NCBI GenBank assembly: GCA_018001225.1 | Contig: JAGNIJ010000038.1 | Location: forward strand, 1-45,276 | DNA: 45,276 nt | Direction of reading: 5' to 3' | DNA from: Kiritimatiellia bacterium | GTDB lineage: Bacteria; Verrucomicrobiota; Kiritimatiellia; CAIQIC01; JAGNIJ01 | Shown: piece by piece, positions 24,854 through 32,020 of the stretch | How positions within the stretch are numbered: the first letter of the stretch is position 1 | Layout: each line of letters begins with the position of its first letter | The notes under the pieces: generated by a model | Seen by the model: the letters and a program-made list of their open reading frames with translations, nothing else | What the model was told of the DNA's origin: nothing | Database searches by the model: none | Made by a program: the position numbers and the translations under genes

Positions 24854-26070
24854 GCCGCCTCCTTCTCGCCCGCGAAGTGGAGCAGGGCGCGGACCCAGAG
24901 GTCCGTGATGTGCCGGGGATCGAGCCGCTCGCGGCCCACCCGCGCCGCGCCCTCGCGGAGTCTTCCGCGCAGCGCGGAATCCTCGATCAGCCGCTCCACC
25001 TGCCGGCTGAATTCCTCGCCGGAGTCCGGCGCGAACAACAGGCCGCTGACGCCTTCCTGCGCGTGCTCGGCGATGCCGTCCAGGCGCACGGCGAGGATCG
25101 CGCAGCCGCAGGCCAGGCTGTGCAGCAGGTTGGCCGTGATCTGGAAGTGGTCCGAGAACCCGCCGTGCCGCATGACCAGCGAAATGTCCGCCGCGTTGAG
25201 CAGCGTGTTGAGCGCCTTCACGTCCGGCAGCCAGCCGAGGAAGCGTACCCGGTCCGCGATGCCGAGTTCCGCGGCGCGCTGCTCGAGGTACTTGCGCAGC
25301 GGACCGTCCCCGGCGATCCAGAGCCGCAGGCGCGGATGCTTGGGGAACACGGGCTTCAGGTACTCGAACGCGTGGTCGAGGTTCTTGTTGGGATGCAGGA
25401 CGCCGTGATGGACGATCACCAGGTCGCCGTCCTCGAGGCCCCATTCCCGGCGGGCCGCGGCGCGGTCCATGGGGTGGAAGAATTCCGGTTCGCAGGCCTC
25501 GGGCACGACGAGCACGCGCTCCGGGGCGACGCCCTGTTGGGCCATGAAGCGCTTCATCGCCTCCGTCCGCGTGATCACGCCGTGCAGCCGGCGCCACGTG
25601 AACCGGTCGAGGGCCAGCAGGGCCTTCCGCGCCAGCCGCGAGAAGAAACCGTGGCCGAGATAGACGTCCCAGAAAATGTCCGCCCCGCTGATGACGATCG
25701 GCCGGCCCGATACGGCGCGCACGATCAGCGGTAAAAACGTGATGGATTCCTCGATGTACACGCACGCCGCGCGGTTCCGGCGCGCCCACCAGGCCACGCG
25801 GACGGCGAGCGGGAACCACAGCAGGGTCTTGATCCACTTGTCCAGGTTGTGGCCGCGCCGTACGCCGATGGGAAACTCGTGGAAATGGATGCCGGGCTCT
25901 CCGTGCAAGGGGTGAGGGGTCTCGGAGCGATAGGAAAAATGATGCACGTCCACCGTGCGCGCCAGCTCGCGCAGGGTCGCGGGGAAGATGTTGTTCATCG
26001 CCTCGTGATCGGCGATCGGGTACCGGAACATCGACACGACCTTCTTGCGCGCCGGCTCGTTCACGGGCAT
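24850..26070 (-). CDS. GT4-family glycosyltransferase
   Basis: 406 residues with two Rossmann-like (GT-B) halves. The C-terminal half has the family features: VIVHHGVLHPNKNLDHAFEYL, LWIAGDGPLRKYLE, VRFLGWLPDVKALNTLL, and SLACGCAILAVRLDGIAEHAQEG, with Glu-containing donor binding near the last. It is a retaining GT4 enzyme using a nucleotide-sugar donor, likely acting at the cytoplasmic face. An amphipathic stretch at about 75-100 (LDKWIKTLLWFPLAVRVAWW) could bind membrane. It overlaps the heptose kinase by ten bases and the next epimerase by four, so it is tightly coupled in the operon. The acceptor may be a polyprenyl-linked saccharide. Confidence 0.92.
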   Translation of the reverse strand: MPVNEPARKKVVSMFRYPIADHEAMNNIFPATLRELARTVDVHHFSYRSETPHPLHGEPGIHFHEFPIGVRRGHNLDKWIKTLLWFPLAVRVAWWARRNRAACVYIEESITFLPLIVRAVSGRPIVISGADIFWDVYLGHGFFSRLARKALLALDRFTWRRLHGVITRTEAMKRFMAQQGVAPERVLVVPEACEPEFFHPMDRAAARREWGLEDGDLVIVHHGVLHPNKNLDHAFEYLKPVFPKHPRLRLWIAGDGPLRKYLEQRAAELGIADRVRFLGWLPDVKALNTLLNAADISLVMRHGGFSDHFQITANLLHSLACGCAILAVRLDGIAEHAQEGVSGLLFAPDSGEEFSRQVERLIEDSALRGRLREGAARVGRERLDPRHITDLWVRALLHFAGEKEAA

Positions 26071-27080
26071 GCGCTGGTCCAGGTCTGGACCCCCTCGGGG
26101 CAGAATCCGAACGTAGCGAACCGGCCGCCCATCCCGTCCAACTTCTCGCGGATCGCCTGCTTGTTGTCGATGGGCGCGAAGAGCATGAGGTAGCCTCCGC
26201 CGCCCGCGCCCAGGATTTTACCGCCAAAGGCGCCGAGCCGGCGCGCCTCCTCGTAGAGCGCGTCGATGAACTCGTCGGTCACCAGCGGGTTCATCTTCTT
26301 CTTGGCCAGGTGGGCCTCGTGGAGGAGGTGGCCGAACTCGGTGATCTTGCCGCGCAGGAGGAGGTTCTTGGCCTCGTACGCCAGCGCCTTCAACCTTTCC
26401 ACGCCGGCCCGGCTTTCGTTGCCGGGCTCGTTGAAGGCGGCGACCTGCTTGTCGATCAGGTTGGCGGAGAGCCGCGTGCGGCCGGTGAAGCACAGCATGC
26501 AGTGGCTCTCGACGTCGTTCAGGATGTCGGGGCGCAGGCGCAGCGGGGTGACCTCGACGTTGTCGGGATGGAACTCGATCAGGTTGAAGCCGCCGAAGCT
26601 GCACGCGTACTGGTCCTGCTTGCCGCCGCTGATCCGCATCTTCACGCGTTCGACGTCGTAGGCCTTCTCCGCCAGTTCGTAGGGGTCCATGTGCCCGCCG
26701 GTCAGCGCATGCAGCCCGGCAAGCAGGGCGGTGATCATCGAGGACGAGCTCCCCAGCCCGCTGCCGGGCGGGGCCTCGGTCTGGAGCGAGATGTCCAGGC
26801 CGCGCCCGACGTTCATTTCCGCGACGCAGGCCTTGGCCAGGTCCAGCACCCCGTCGTAGGGCGTCTCGCCCCCGGCGTCGTAGGCGACCTCGACGTTGAA
26901 GTCCAGAGAGCGGATGCGGACCTTGTCGTCGTCGCGCAGGCGGATGGAGACGTAGCTGTACTTGTTGATCGTGGCCACGAGCACCGCGCCGCCGATCGCC
27001 CGGTAGACCGCCTCGATGTCGCTGCCGCCGCCGGCGAAGCTCAATCGAAGCGGGGACTTGGCGCGCAGGTACGCGTTCAT
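26061..27080 (-). CDS. hddA: GHMP-family sugar kinase, HddA-like
   Basis: 339 residues. The HddA (D-glycero-alpha-D-manno-heptose 7-phosphate kinase) type of GHMP fold is supported by KSPLRLSFAGGGSD at the N-terminus (residues 8-21), the phosphate-binding GHMP motif PPGSGLGSSSS (104-114), and the C-terminal GKILGAGGGGYLMLFA. HddA phosphorylates C1 in the GDP-heptose pathway. The companion genes (isomerase, phosphatase and GDP transferase: gmhA, gmhB, hddC) are not in this window. ATG at 27080 overlaps the upstream SDR gene stop by four bases. Fucokinase-type GHMP proteins resemble this, so the exact sugar is inferred from family likeness. Confidence 0.85.
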   Translation of the reverse strand: MNAYLRAKSPLRLSFAGGGSDIEAVYRAIGGAVLVATINKYSYVSIRLRDDDKVRIRSLDFNVEVAYDAGGETPYDGVLDLAKACVAEMNVGRGLDISLQTEAPPGSGLGSSSSMITALLAGLHALTGGHMDPYELAEKAYDVERVKMRISGGKQDQYACSFGGFNLIEFHPDNVEVTPLRLRPDILNDVESHCMLCFTGRTRLSANLIDKQVAAFNEPGNESRAGVERLKALAYEAKNLLLRGKITEFGHLLHEAHLAKKKMNPLVTDEFIDALYEEARRLGAFGGKILGAGGGGYLMLFAPIDNKQAIREKLDGMGGRFATFGFCPEGVQTWTSACP

Positions 27081-28033
27081 TTCCGCGCCTCGTCCTGGTG
27101 GCGCCGGTACCAGTCCACGGTCAGCTCCAGGCCGCGGCGCAGTCCGGTCTCCGCGCGCCAACCGAGCCGTTCGAGCGCCCGGCTCGAATCCATGAGGCGG
27201 CGCGCCTGGCCTTCCGGCTTGGACCGGTCCAACTCCACGCGCCCCTTGAAGCCGGTGATTTCCGTCAGCAGGTCCACGACCTCGCTGACCGCCGTGTCGC
27301 GCCCGGCCCCGAGGTTGATGACGTCGAAGCCCTCGATCTTCTCCGCCGCGCGCAGCAGGCCCTGCGCGACGTCGCCGGCATAGACGAAGTCGCGGGTCGC
27401 CCGGCCGCTGCCCCAGACGACGAGCGACTCGGCCTTGCGGTCTGCGGCCTCGACGAACTTGCGGACCAGCGCGGGGATGACGTGCGCGTCCTCGAGGTTG
27501 AAGTTGTCGTGCGGGCCGTAGATGTTGCCCGGGATACAGACGACAGCGTTGAAGCCGTATTGCCGGTGATACGCCTCGCCCTGGATGGTCAGCATGCGCT
27601 TCGCCAGGGAGTAGGGCGCGCTCTCGGGCTGCGGGATGCCGGTCCACAGGTCGTCTTCCTTCAGCGGCATCGGGGCGTTCAGCGGATAGCCGCACCCCGC
27701 GCCGGCGGCGACGAACCGCTTGGCCCCGCTCTTCCAGCTGTAATGCATGACGAAGGTGCCCATCGTCAGGTTCCGGTACAGGTACTCCGCCGGGCGCCGC
27801 TTGTTGGGCAGGATGCCCCCGACCAGGCCGGCGAGGTGGATGACCACGTCCGCCGGGTGCTCGCCGAACAGCCGCTCCACGTCGGCCTCGCGGGTCAGGT
27901 CGTAGTCGGCGTGGCGGACCGCGAACACGTCGCGCGCCCCCGCGCCCGCCAGTTGCTCCATCACGTGCGACCCGAGGAACCCCGTGCCGCCCGTCACCAG
28001 GACCCGCTTGTTGCTCCAGAAGGTGGTCGTCAT
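27077..28033 (-). CDS. GDP-fucose-synthase-like SDR with altered catalytic Ser
   Basis: 318 residues. GGTGFLGSHV (15-24) binds NADP. Aligned by eye to E. coli GDP-L-fucose synthase (Ser107, Cys109, Tyr136, Lys140, His179), the spacing matches exactly at Cys114, Tyr141, Lys145 and His184, but the Ser position is Ala112 (GAGCGYP). So the epimerisation residues (Cys, His) and the Tyr/Lys pair are kept, while the Ser of the reductase triad is lost. It may be an epimerase or reductase on GDP-heptose-type sugars, given the adjacent heptose kinase. ATG at 28033 overlaps the upstream gene by four bases. An upstream in-frame start would add a non-homologous tail. Confidence 0.85.
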   Translation of the reverse strand: MTTTFWSNKRVLVTGGTGFLGSHVMEQLAGAGARDVFAVRHADYDLTREADVERLFGEHPADVVIHLAGLVGGILPNKRRPAEYLYRNLTMGTFVMHYSWKSGAKRFVAAGAGCGYPLNAPMPLKEDDLWTGIPQPESAPYSLAKRMLTIQGEAYHRQYGFNAVVCIPGNIYGPHDNFNLEDAHVIPALVRKFVEAADRKAESLVVWGSGRATRDFVYAGDVAQGLLRAAEKIEGFDVINLGAGRDTAVSEVVDLLTEITGFKGRVELDRSKPEGQARRLMDSSRALERLGWRAETGLRRGLELTVDWYRRHQDEARK

Positions 28034-28566
28034 GTGAACCTGCCCGCGCAAAGTTGAAACTGCTCGCGAATCTCCGGAATATCCGGGACGCGCGCCCTTT
28101 CGATCCATCCCCGGATATCCTCCCGGGAAAGGCCCGCGCGTTCCGCGATGAATCGCGCGTCGTCCAAGTCCTGGGGATCATACCGCATCAGCTTGGAGAG
28201 GAAAAGATCGCCGTCTCCCAGGCGATACAGGGAAAGCCGGCGCCAGGAACCCGGGATCGCCACGCGGTGTTGCCGCCATTCCGGGGTCAAGATGATCTGC
28301 GCTTCCTCGAAAAAATGACTGATGTAAAGTCCGCGCGGGGCCAGTTCCCGGTTCACCCGGGTCACGGCCTGCCAGAAATCCGTGCCGCGCGCCAATTCCT
28401 CCGCCTGCCCGGCCCACAGCACGCCGTCCACGTCAAGGCTGGAGGCAAACTCGGGGCGGGGCGACGAAAAGCCGAGCTGGAGGGCGGCGCGGTCGTAGAG
28501 CGTCAGTTCGACGGACGAATCGAGATAACCGTCCAGCAGGGCGAGGATGCGCGAGGCGTTGTTCAT
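28030..28566 (-). CDS. DUF6036-like nucleotidyltransferase-type protein
   Basis: 178 residues. The pattern, an early hydrophobic helix with ELTLYDRAALQLGF, then SSLDVDGVLW (Asp-x-Asp in a strand), WRRLSLYRLGDGDLFLSKLMRYDPQDLDDARFI, resembles the DUF6036 and related nucleotidyltransferase-like proteins that act as enzymes or toxin-type partners. This is recognition from memory; it is not a database result. It overlaps the upstream 184-residue partner by four bases and the fucose-synthase-like gene by four bases. Its placement inside a sugar operon is unexpected. If it is part of a toxin-antitoxin pair, the upstream gene would be the partner. An ATG further upstream in frame exists but would break the overlap. 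Confidence 0.6.
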   Translation of the reverse strand: MNNASRILALLDGYLDSSVELTLYDRAALQLGFSSPRPEFASSLDVDGVLWAGQAEELARGTDFWQAVTRVNRELAPRGLYISHFFEEAQIILTPEWRQHRVAIPGSWRRLSLYRLGDGDLFLSKLMRYDPQDLDDARFIAERAGLSREDIRGWIERARVPDIPEIREQFQLCAGRFT

Positions 28567-29117
28567 GCGATCAACCGCCAGGCCCGCGCGTTGCAACCCC
28601 GTTCGTCCGGCACGGGTACCGCCATTCGCGTCCAGTGAAGAATCGGTTCGCGAAGCGGGCGCGCCGGCGAAAGACGCTCATGTAAAGCCTTCCAAACCGG
28701 ATGCCCGGCGTCCACGCGAATCGCCTGCCGGGCCATTTCTGACAGGACGGGTTCCACCCGTTCCCGGCGGGCGGAGAGACACAGGCGATCCGCATCCACG
28801 GCCTTCCGGGATATCAACTGCGCGGCGGCGCGGAGCATCTGGGGGCGATCCTCGTTTTGTAGATGGCAGATGGCCGCGACCAGGTCCTCATTGGACAGTT
28901 CGTCGACCCCGGGTGCTTCGAACCCGGGGTCGCGGGGAGGAACCCGCAGCACAAAGTCGGCCCCGCGCACATTGGCCACGTCCAACAGCCAGTCCTCCAT
29001 GGTCGCGGCGCCCGACGAAGGGAACTGAAGCATCAGGTCCCGCAATCGAAAGTGCAGGGGGGAGATGGCGCAGGTCATCCCCAGCCGACGCGCGAGTGTG
29101 GGCTTAGACGTTGGCAT
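28563..29117 (-). CDS. Hypothetical partner of nucleotidyltransferase-like protein
   Basis: 184 residues, not recognised. It is Arg-, Leu- and Asp-rich, mostly helical in appearance. There are no membrane spans and no Walker or zinc motifs. Short internal runs (LSNEDLVAAICHLQNEDRPQ; LISRKAVDADRLCLSARRERVEPVL) look like a helical DNA-binding or adaptor protein, which is weak evidence. It overlaps the preceding epimerase by 14 bases and the following nucleotidyltransferase-like gene by 4 bases. An internal ATG at 29078 is an alternative start. The pair has the compact layout of two-gene toxin-antitoxin or enzyme/adaptor cassettes. Confidence 0.55.
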   Translation of the reverse strand: MPTSKPTLARRLGMTCAISPLHFRLRDLMLQFPSSGAATMEDWLLDVANVRGADFVLRVPPRDPGFEAPGVDELSNEDLVAAICHLQNEDRPQMLRAAAQLISRKAVDADRLCLSARRERVEPVLSEMARQAIRVDAGHPVWKALHERLSPARPLREPILHWTRMAVPVPDERGCNARAWRLIA

Positions 29118-30051
29118 AGCTGTTCCGCCGGATCACCTGGTAGCCCTTGATCAGCTCCGCGATGCCCTGCTGGAGGGAAACGCGGGGCCGGTACCCCGTG
29201 CGCTCGATCTTCTCGTTGCTCACGATGTAGTTGCGCTTGTCCGGGTCCTCGCCGACCGCCGACTCCACGATCGTGAAGGCGGGCACCTGCTTCTTGATCT
29301 CCAGGCACAACTCCATCTTCGACAGGTTGGCCTCGCTCAACCCCACGTTGTAGGCCTGGCCCTTCATGGCCTCGAAATGGTCCAGGGCGTGCAGGAACGC
29401 GCGGGCCACGTCGCGCACGTGGATGTAGTTGCGCTTGAAGTGCGCCTCGAAGAGCACCACGAAACGGTCGGTCACCGCGCGGTACGTGAAGTCGTTCACC
29501 AGCAGGTCCAGCCGCATCCGCGGGCTGATGCCGAACACCGTGGCCAGCCGCAGGGATACCGCCCGCCCGGAGGCGAGCAGCGCCTCCTCCAACTCGACTT
29601 TCAGTTTCCCGTAGAGCGAGACCGGCCGCAGCGGCGTTTCCTCGGTGCAGAACACGCCCTCCTGGCCGATCCCGTAGCCGCTGTTCGTCGTGGGCGATAG
29701 GATCATCTGGCCCGGCCCCGTGTGCTTCAGGAGCATCAGGATGGCGTCGAGGTTGATGGAGCGCGCCTCGATCGGTTTCTGGGCGCAGAGCGGGGCGCCG
29801 ACGAGGCAGGCAAGGGGGATGATGACGTCGGCCTTCGCGGCCAGCGGCTGGATCACACGCTCATCCCTCACGTCGCCGCGGATAATGGTCAGCTTTTCGT
29901 TGAAGCAGCAATCCAGCAGGCTGGTTTGTCCGTAAAGGAAGTTGTCGACGACGGTTACGGAGCCGCCGCGGGCCAGCAGCTCGGGCACCAGGATGGATCC
30001 GAGGTACCCGGCGCCGCCGGTGACCAGCACGTGAGGAGGAGCTTTTGTCAT
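29104..30051 (-). CDS. NAD-dependent epimerase/dehydratase
   Basis: 315 residues of the extended SDR family: HVLVTGGAGYLGSILVPELL at the N-terminus for NAD binding, SGYGIGQEGVFCTEETPLRP near the active site, and YGKLK (YxxxK) following VSLYGKLKVELEE. It is the first gene of the long surface-sugar operon, and the promoter in 30059-30087 points at it. The ATG at 30051 is used; the frame upstream to 30240 passes through the gatC promoter region and is not credible coding. It probably generates a nucleotide-sugar intermediate (UDP- or GDP-linked). No SD is seen; the transcript may start almost at the ATG. Confidence 0.88.
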   Translation of the reverse strand: MTKAPPHVLVTGGAGYLGSILVPELLARGGSVTVVDNFLYGQTSLLDCCFNEKLTIIRGDVRDERVIQPLAAKADVIIPLACLVGAPLCAQKPIEARSINLDAILMLLKHTGPGQMILSPTTNSGYGIGQEGVFCTEETPLRPVSLYGKLKVELEEALLASGRAVSLRLATVFGISPRMRLDLLVNDFTYRAVTDRFVVLFEAHFKRNYIHVRDVARAFLHALDHFEAMKGQAYNVGLSEANLSKMELCLEIKKQVPAFTIVESAVGEDPDKRNYIVSNEKIERTGYRPRVSLQQGIAELIKGYQVIRRNSYANV

Positions 30052-30058
30052 GCGATTT

Positions 30059-30087
30059 ACCCTACCGTTGCCCCCGGGGGGTGTCAA
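30059..30087 (-). promoter_or_regulatory. Promoter of the surface-sugar operon, nearly leaderless
   Basis: On the minus strand: TTGACA (perfect -35), 17-base spacer, TAGGGT, with a start point predicted about one base from the ATG at 30051. The spacer contains a CCCCCGGGGG palindrome. Confidence 0.55.
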
Positions 30088-30159
30088 CTTCCGCGCGGGG
30101 AGTGAACCCGATGGCCGTTGCTTGAAGAGACGGAATCGATGCTTGCGATGCAAGACCGC

Positions 30160-30188
30160 TTGCCCGGAACCGGGCCGCTTTCTATACT
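30160..30188 (+). promoter_or_regulatory. Sigma70-like promoter for gatCAB
   Basis: TTGCCC, 17-base spacer, TATACT, with a leader of about 33 nt to the gatC ATG and GGGGAG eight to nine bases before it. It is divergent from the surface-sugar operon promoter. Confidence 0.6.
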
Positions 30189-30227
30189 GCGACAACTCCA
30201 TCAGGTGGGTAAGCTGGGGAGCACAGT

Positions 30228-30533
30228 ATGTCGGACACATTCCGAAAGAACGCCGAGGGCCTGGACGTGCGCTACGTCGCGCACCTCGCCCGTCTTCACC
30301 TGGCCGACGAGGAAGTCGCCGTCTTCCAGCCGCAGCTCGAGCAGGTGCTGGGTTACGTCCGCGAGATGGAATCCCTCGACGTCGAGGGCGTGGAGCCGAC
30401 CGCCCACGCCTTTCCGGTGCAGAACGTGTTCCGGAACGATGAGGTCCAGCCGGGTCTCGATCAGGAGACCGCCCTGAAGAACGCGCCCCAGGAACGGCAG
30501 GGGCAGTTCATCGTGCCGAAGATCATCGAATGA
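30228..30533 (+). CDS. gatC: Asp-tRNA(Asn)/Glu-tRNA(Gln) amidotransferase subunit C
   Basis: 101 residues, the small structural subunit that wraps around GatA and GatB in the amidotransferase. Family sequence is clear: [45 protein letters not shown] in the helical part and [20 protein letters not shown] in the tail. A strong promoter and SD precede it. It is the first gene of a gatC-gatA-gatB operon, in an order seen in many bacteria. The operon would give the cell tRNA-dependent Gln and/or Asn synthesis. The ATG at 30228 fits the family length. Confidence 0.96.
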   Translation: MSDTFRKNAEGLDVRYVAHLARLHLADEEVAVFQPQLEQVLGYVREMESLDVEGVEPTAHAFPVQNVFRNDEVQPGLDQETALKNAPQERQGQFIVPKIIE

Positions 30534-30543
30534 GGCTGCCGAC

Positions 30544-32016
30544 ATGGCCGGGCTTTCCAATCTGACCCTGCACGAGGCCGCGGACCGGCTGGCCCGCGGG
30601 GAGTGCTCCTCCGAGGAACTGGTCCGTGACCTGGTCTCCGCCATCGAGCGGCGCGACGGGAAGGTCGGCGCGTACGTCTGGGTCAACGTCGAGGACGCCC
30701 TGGCCCGAGCCCGCGAGGCGGACGCGGCCCGGCGCGGCGGCGACCCGCGTCCGCTGCTGGGCATCCCGCTGGCCGTCAAGGACGTGCTCAACGTCAAGGA
30801 CCAGCCCTGCACCTGCGGCTCGCGCATCCTGAAGGGCTACGTTTCGCCGTACGATGCCACGGCCATCGCCCGGCTGCGCGGGCAGGGTATCGTCTTCATG
30901 GGCCGGACCAACATGGACGAGTTCGCCATGGGCTCCACCACGGAGAATTCCGCGCTGGGCGTCACGCACAATCCCTGGGATCTCCAACGAGTGCCCGGCG
31001 GTTCCAGCGGCGGCTCGGCCGCTGCCGTGGCGGCCGGCGAAGCTGTGGCCGCGCTGGGGACGGACACCGGCGGCTCGATCCGCCAACCGGCGTCGTTCTG
31101 CGGCTGTGTCGGGCTCAAGCCCTCCTACGGCCGCGTCTCGCGCTTCGGGCTGACGGCCTACGCCTCGTCCCTCGACCAGATCGGGCCGATGACGAAGGAC
31201 GTTCGTGACGCGGCGCTCCTGCTCCAGGCCATGGCCGGGCGCGATCCACGGGATTCCAGCAGCGTTGATGTACCGGTCCCGGATTATGCCACCGCCTTGG
31301 TTTCCGATCTGAAGGGCATGAAGCTGGGCCTGCCCCGCGAGTACTTCGTCGCCGGGACGGATCCGGAGATCGAGCGCGCCGTGCGGGCCGCCGTGGAGCA
31401 GTGCCGCGCGCTGGGCGCGGAGATCGTCGAGATCAGCCTGCCGCATACATCCTACGCGATTGCGACATACTACGTGATCGCGACGGCCGAGGCGTCGGCC
31501 AACCTGGCGCGCTTCGACGGCGTCCGGTACGGTGCCCGGGTCGAGGGCGAGGACCCGATCGACATGTACGGCAAGACCCGCGCCGCGGGTTTCGGTCGCG
31601 AGGTGAAGCGGCGGATCATCCTCGGCACCTACGTGTTGAGCAGCGGCTACTACGACGCCTATTACCTGCGCGCGCAGAAGGTGCGAACGCTGATTCGCGG
31701 GGATTTCGAGAAGGCCTTCGCGGGCTGCGACGCCATCCTGACGCCCGTGGCGCCGACGCCGGCCTACCCGATCGGGGAGAAGGCGGACGATCCGCTCCAG
31801 ATGTACCTGGGCGACATCTTCACCGTCACGGCCAACCTGGCCGGCATCTGCGGGCTGTCCGTGCCGTGCGGATTCACCGCGGCCGGCCTGCCCGTCGGCC
31901 TGCAAATCCTCGGCCCGGCGTTCAAGGAGGAGAACATCCTCCGCGTCGGGCACGCGTATGAGCAGGCCACCGACTGGCATCTGAAACGACCTCCATCCCT
32001 GAACCCTGAACCCTGA
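30544..32016 (+). CDS. gatA: Asp/Glu-tRNA amidotransferase subunit A (amidase)
   Basis: 490 residues of the amidase signature family; it releases ammonia from glutamine for GatB to amidate the charged tRNA. The catalytic triad is intact: Lys79 (LAVKDVLN), Ser154 (GGSSGGSA) and Ser178 ([10 protein letters not shown]), matching the numbering of the Staphylococcus aureus enzyme. The substrate-binding region [13 protein letters not shown] follows. The gene starts 11 bases after gatC. The last codons run through a tandem CCCTGAA heptamer, giving the odd C-terminus LNPEP and the stop codon; slippage there could alter its end. No other anomaly seen. Confidence 0.97.
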   Translation: MAGLSNLTLHEAADRLARGECSSEELVRDLVSAIERRDGKVGAYVWVNVEDALARAREADAARRGGDPRPLLGIPLAVKDVLNVKDQPCTCGSRILKGYVSPYDATAIARLRGQGIVFMGRTNMDEFAMGSTTENSALGVTHNPWDLQRVPGGSSGGSAAAVAAGEAVAALGTDTGGSIRQPASFCGCVGLKPSYGRVSRFGLTAYASSLDQIGPMTKDVRDAALLLQAMAGRDPRDSSSVDVPVPDYATALVSDLKGMKLGLPREYFVAGTDPEIERAVRAAVEQCRALGAEIVEISLPHTSYAIATYYVIATAEASANLARFDGVRYGARVEGEDPIDMYGKTRAAGFGREVKRRIILGTYVLSSGYYDAYYLRAQKVRTLIRGDFEKAFAGCDAILTPVAPTPAYPIGEKADDPLQMYLGDIFTVTANLAGICGLSVPCGFTAAGLPVGLQILGPAFKEENILRVGHAYEQATDWHLKRPPSLNPEP

Positions 32017-32017
32017 A
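31997..32017. repeat. Tandem CCCTGAA heptamer at gatA/gatB junction
   Basis: Three perfect copies of CCCTGAA (31997-32003, 32004-32010, 32011-32017) followed by CCC and the gatB ATG. They contain the gatA stop (32014-32016). A related partial sequence CCTGAACCCTG lies after the tRNA gene at about 5435-5445. Confidence 0.85.
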
Positions 32018-32020
32018 CCC

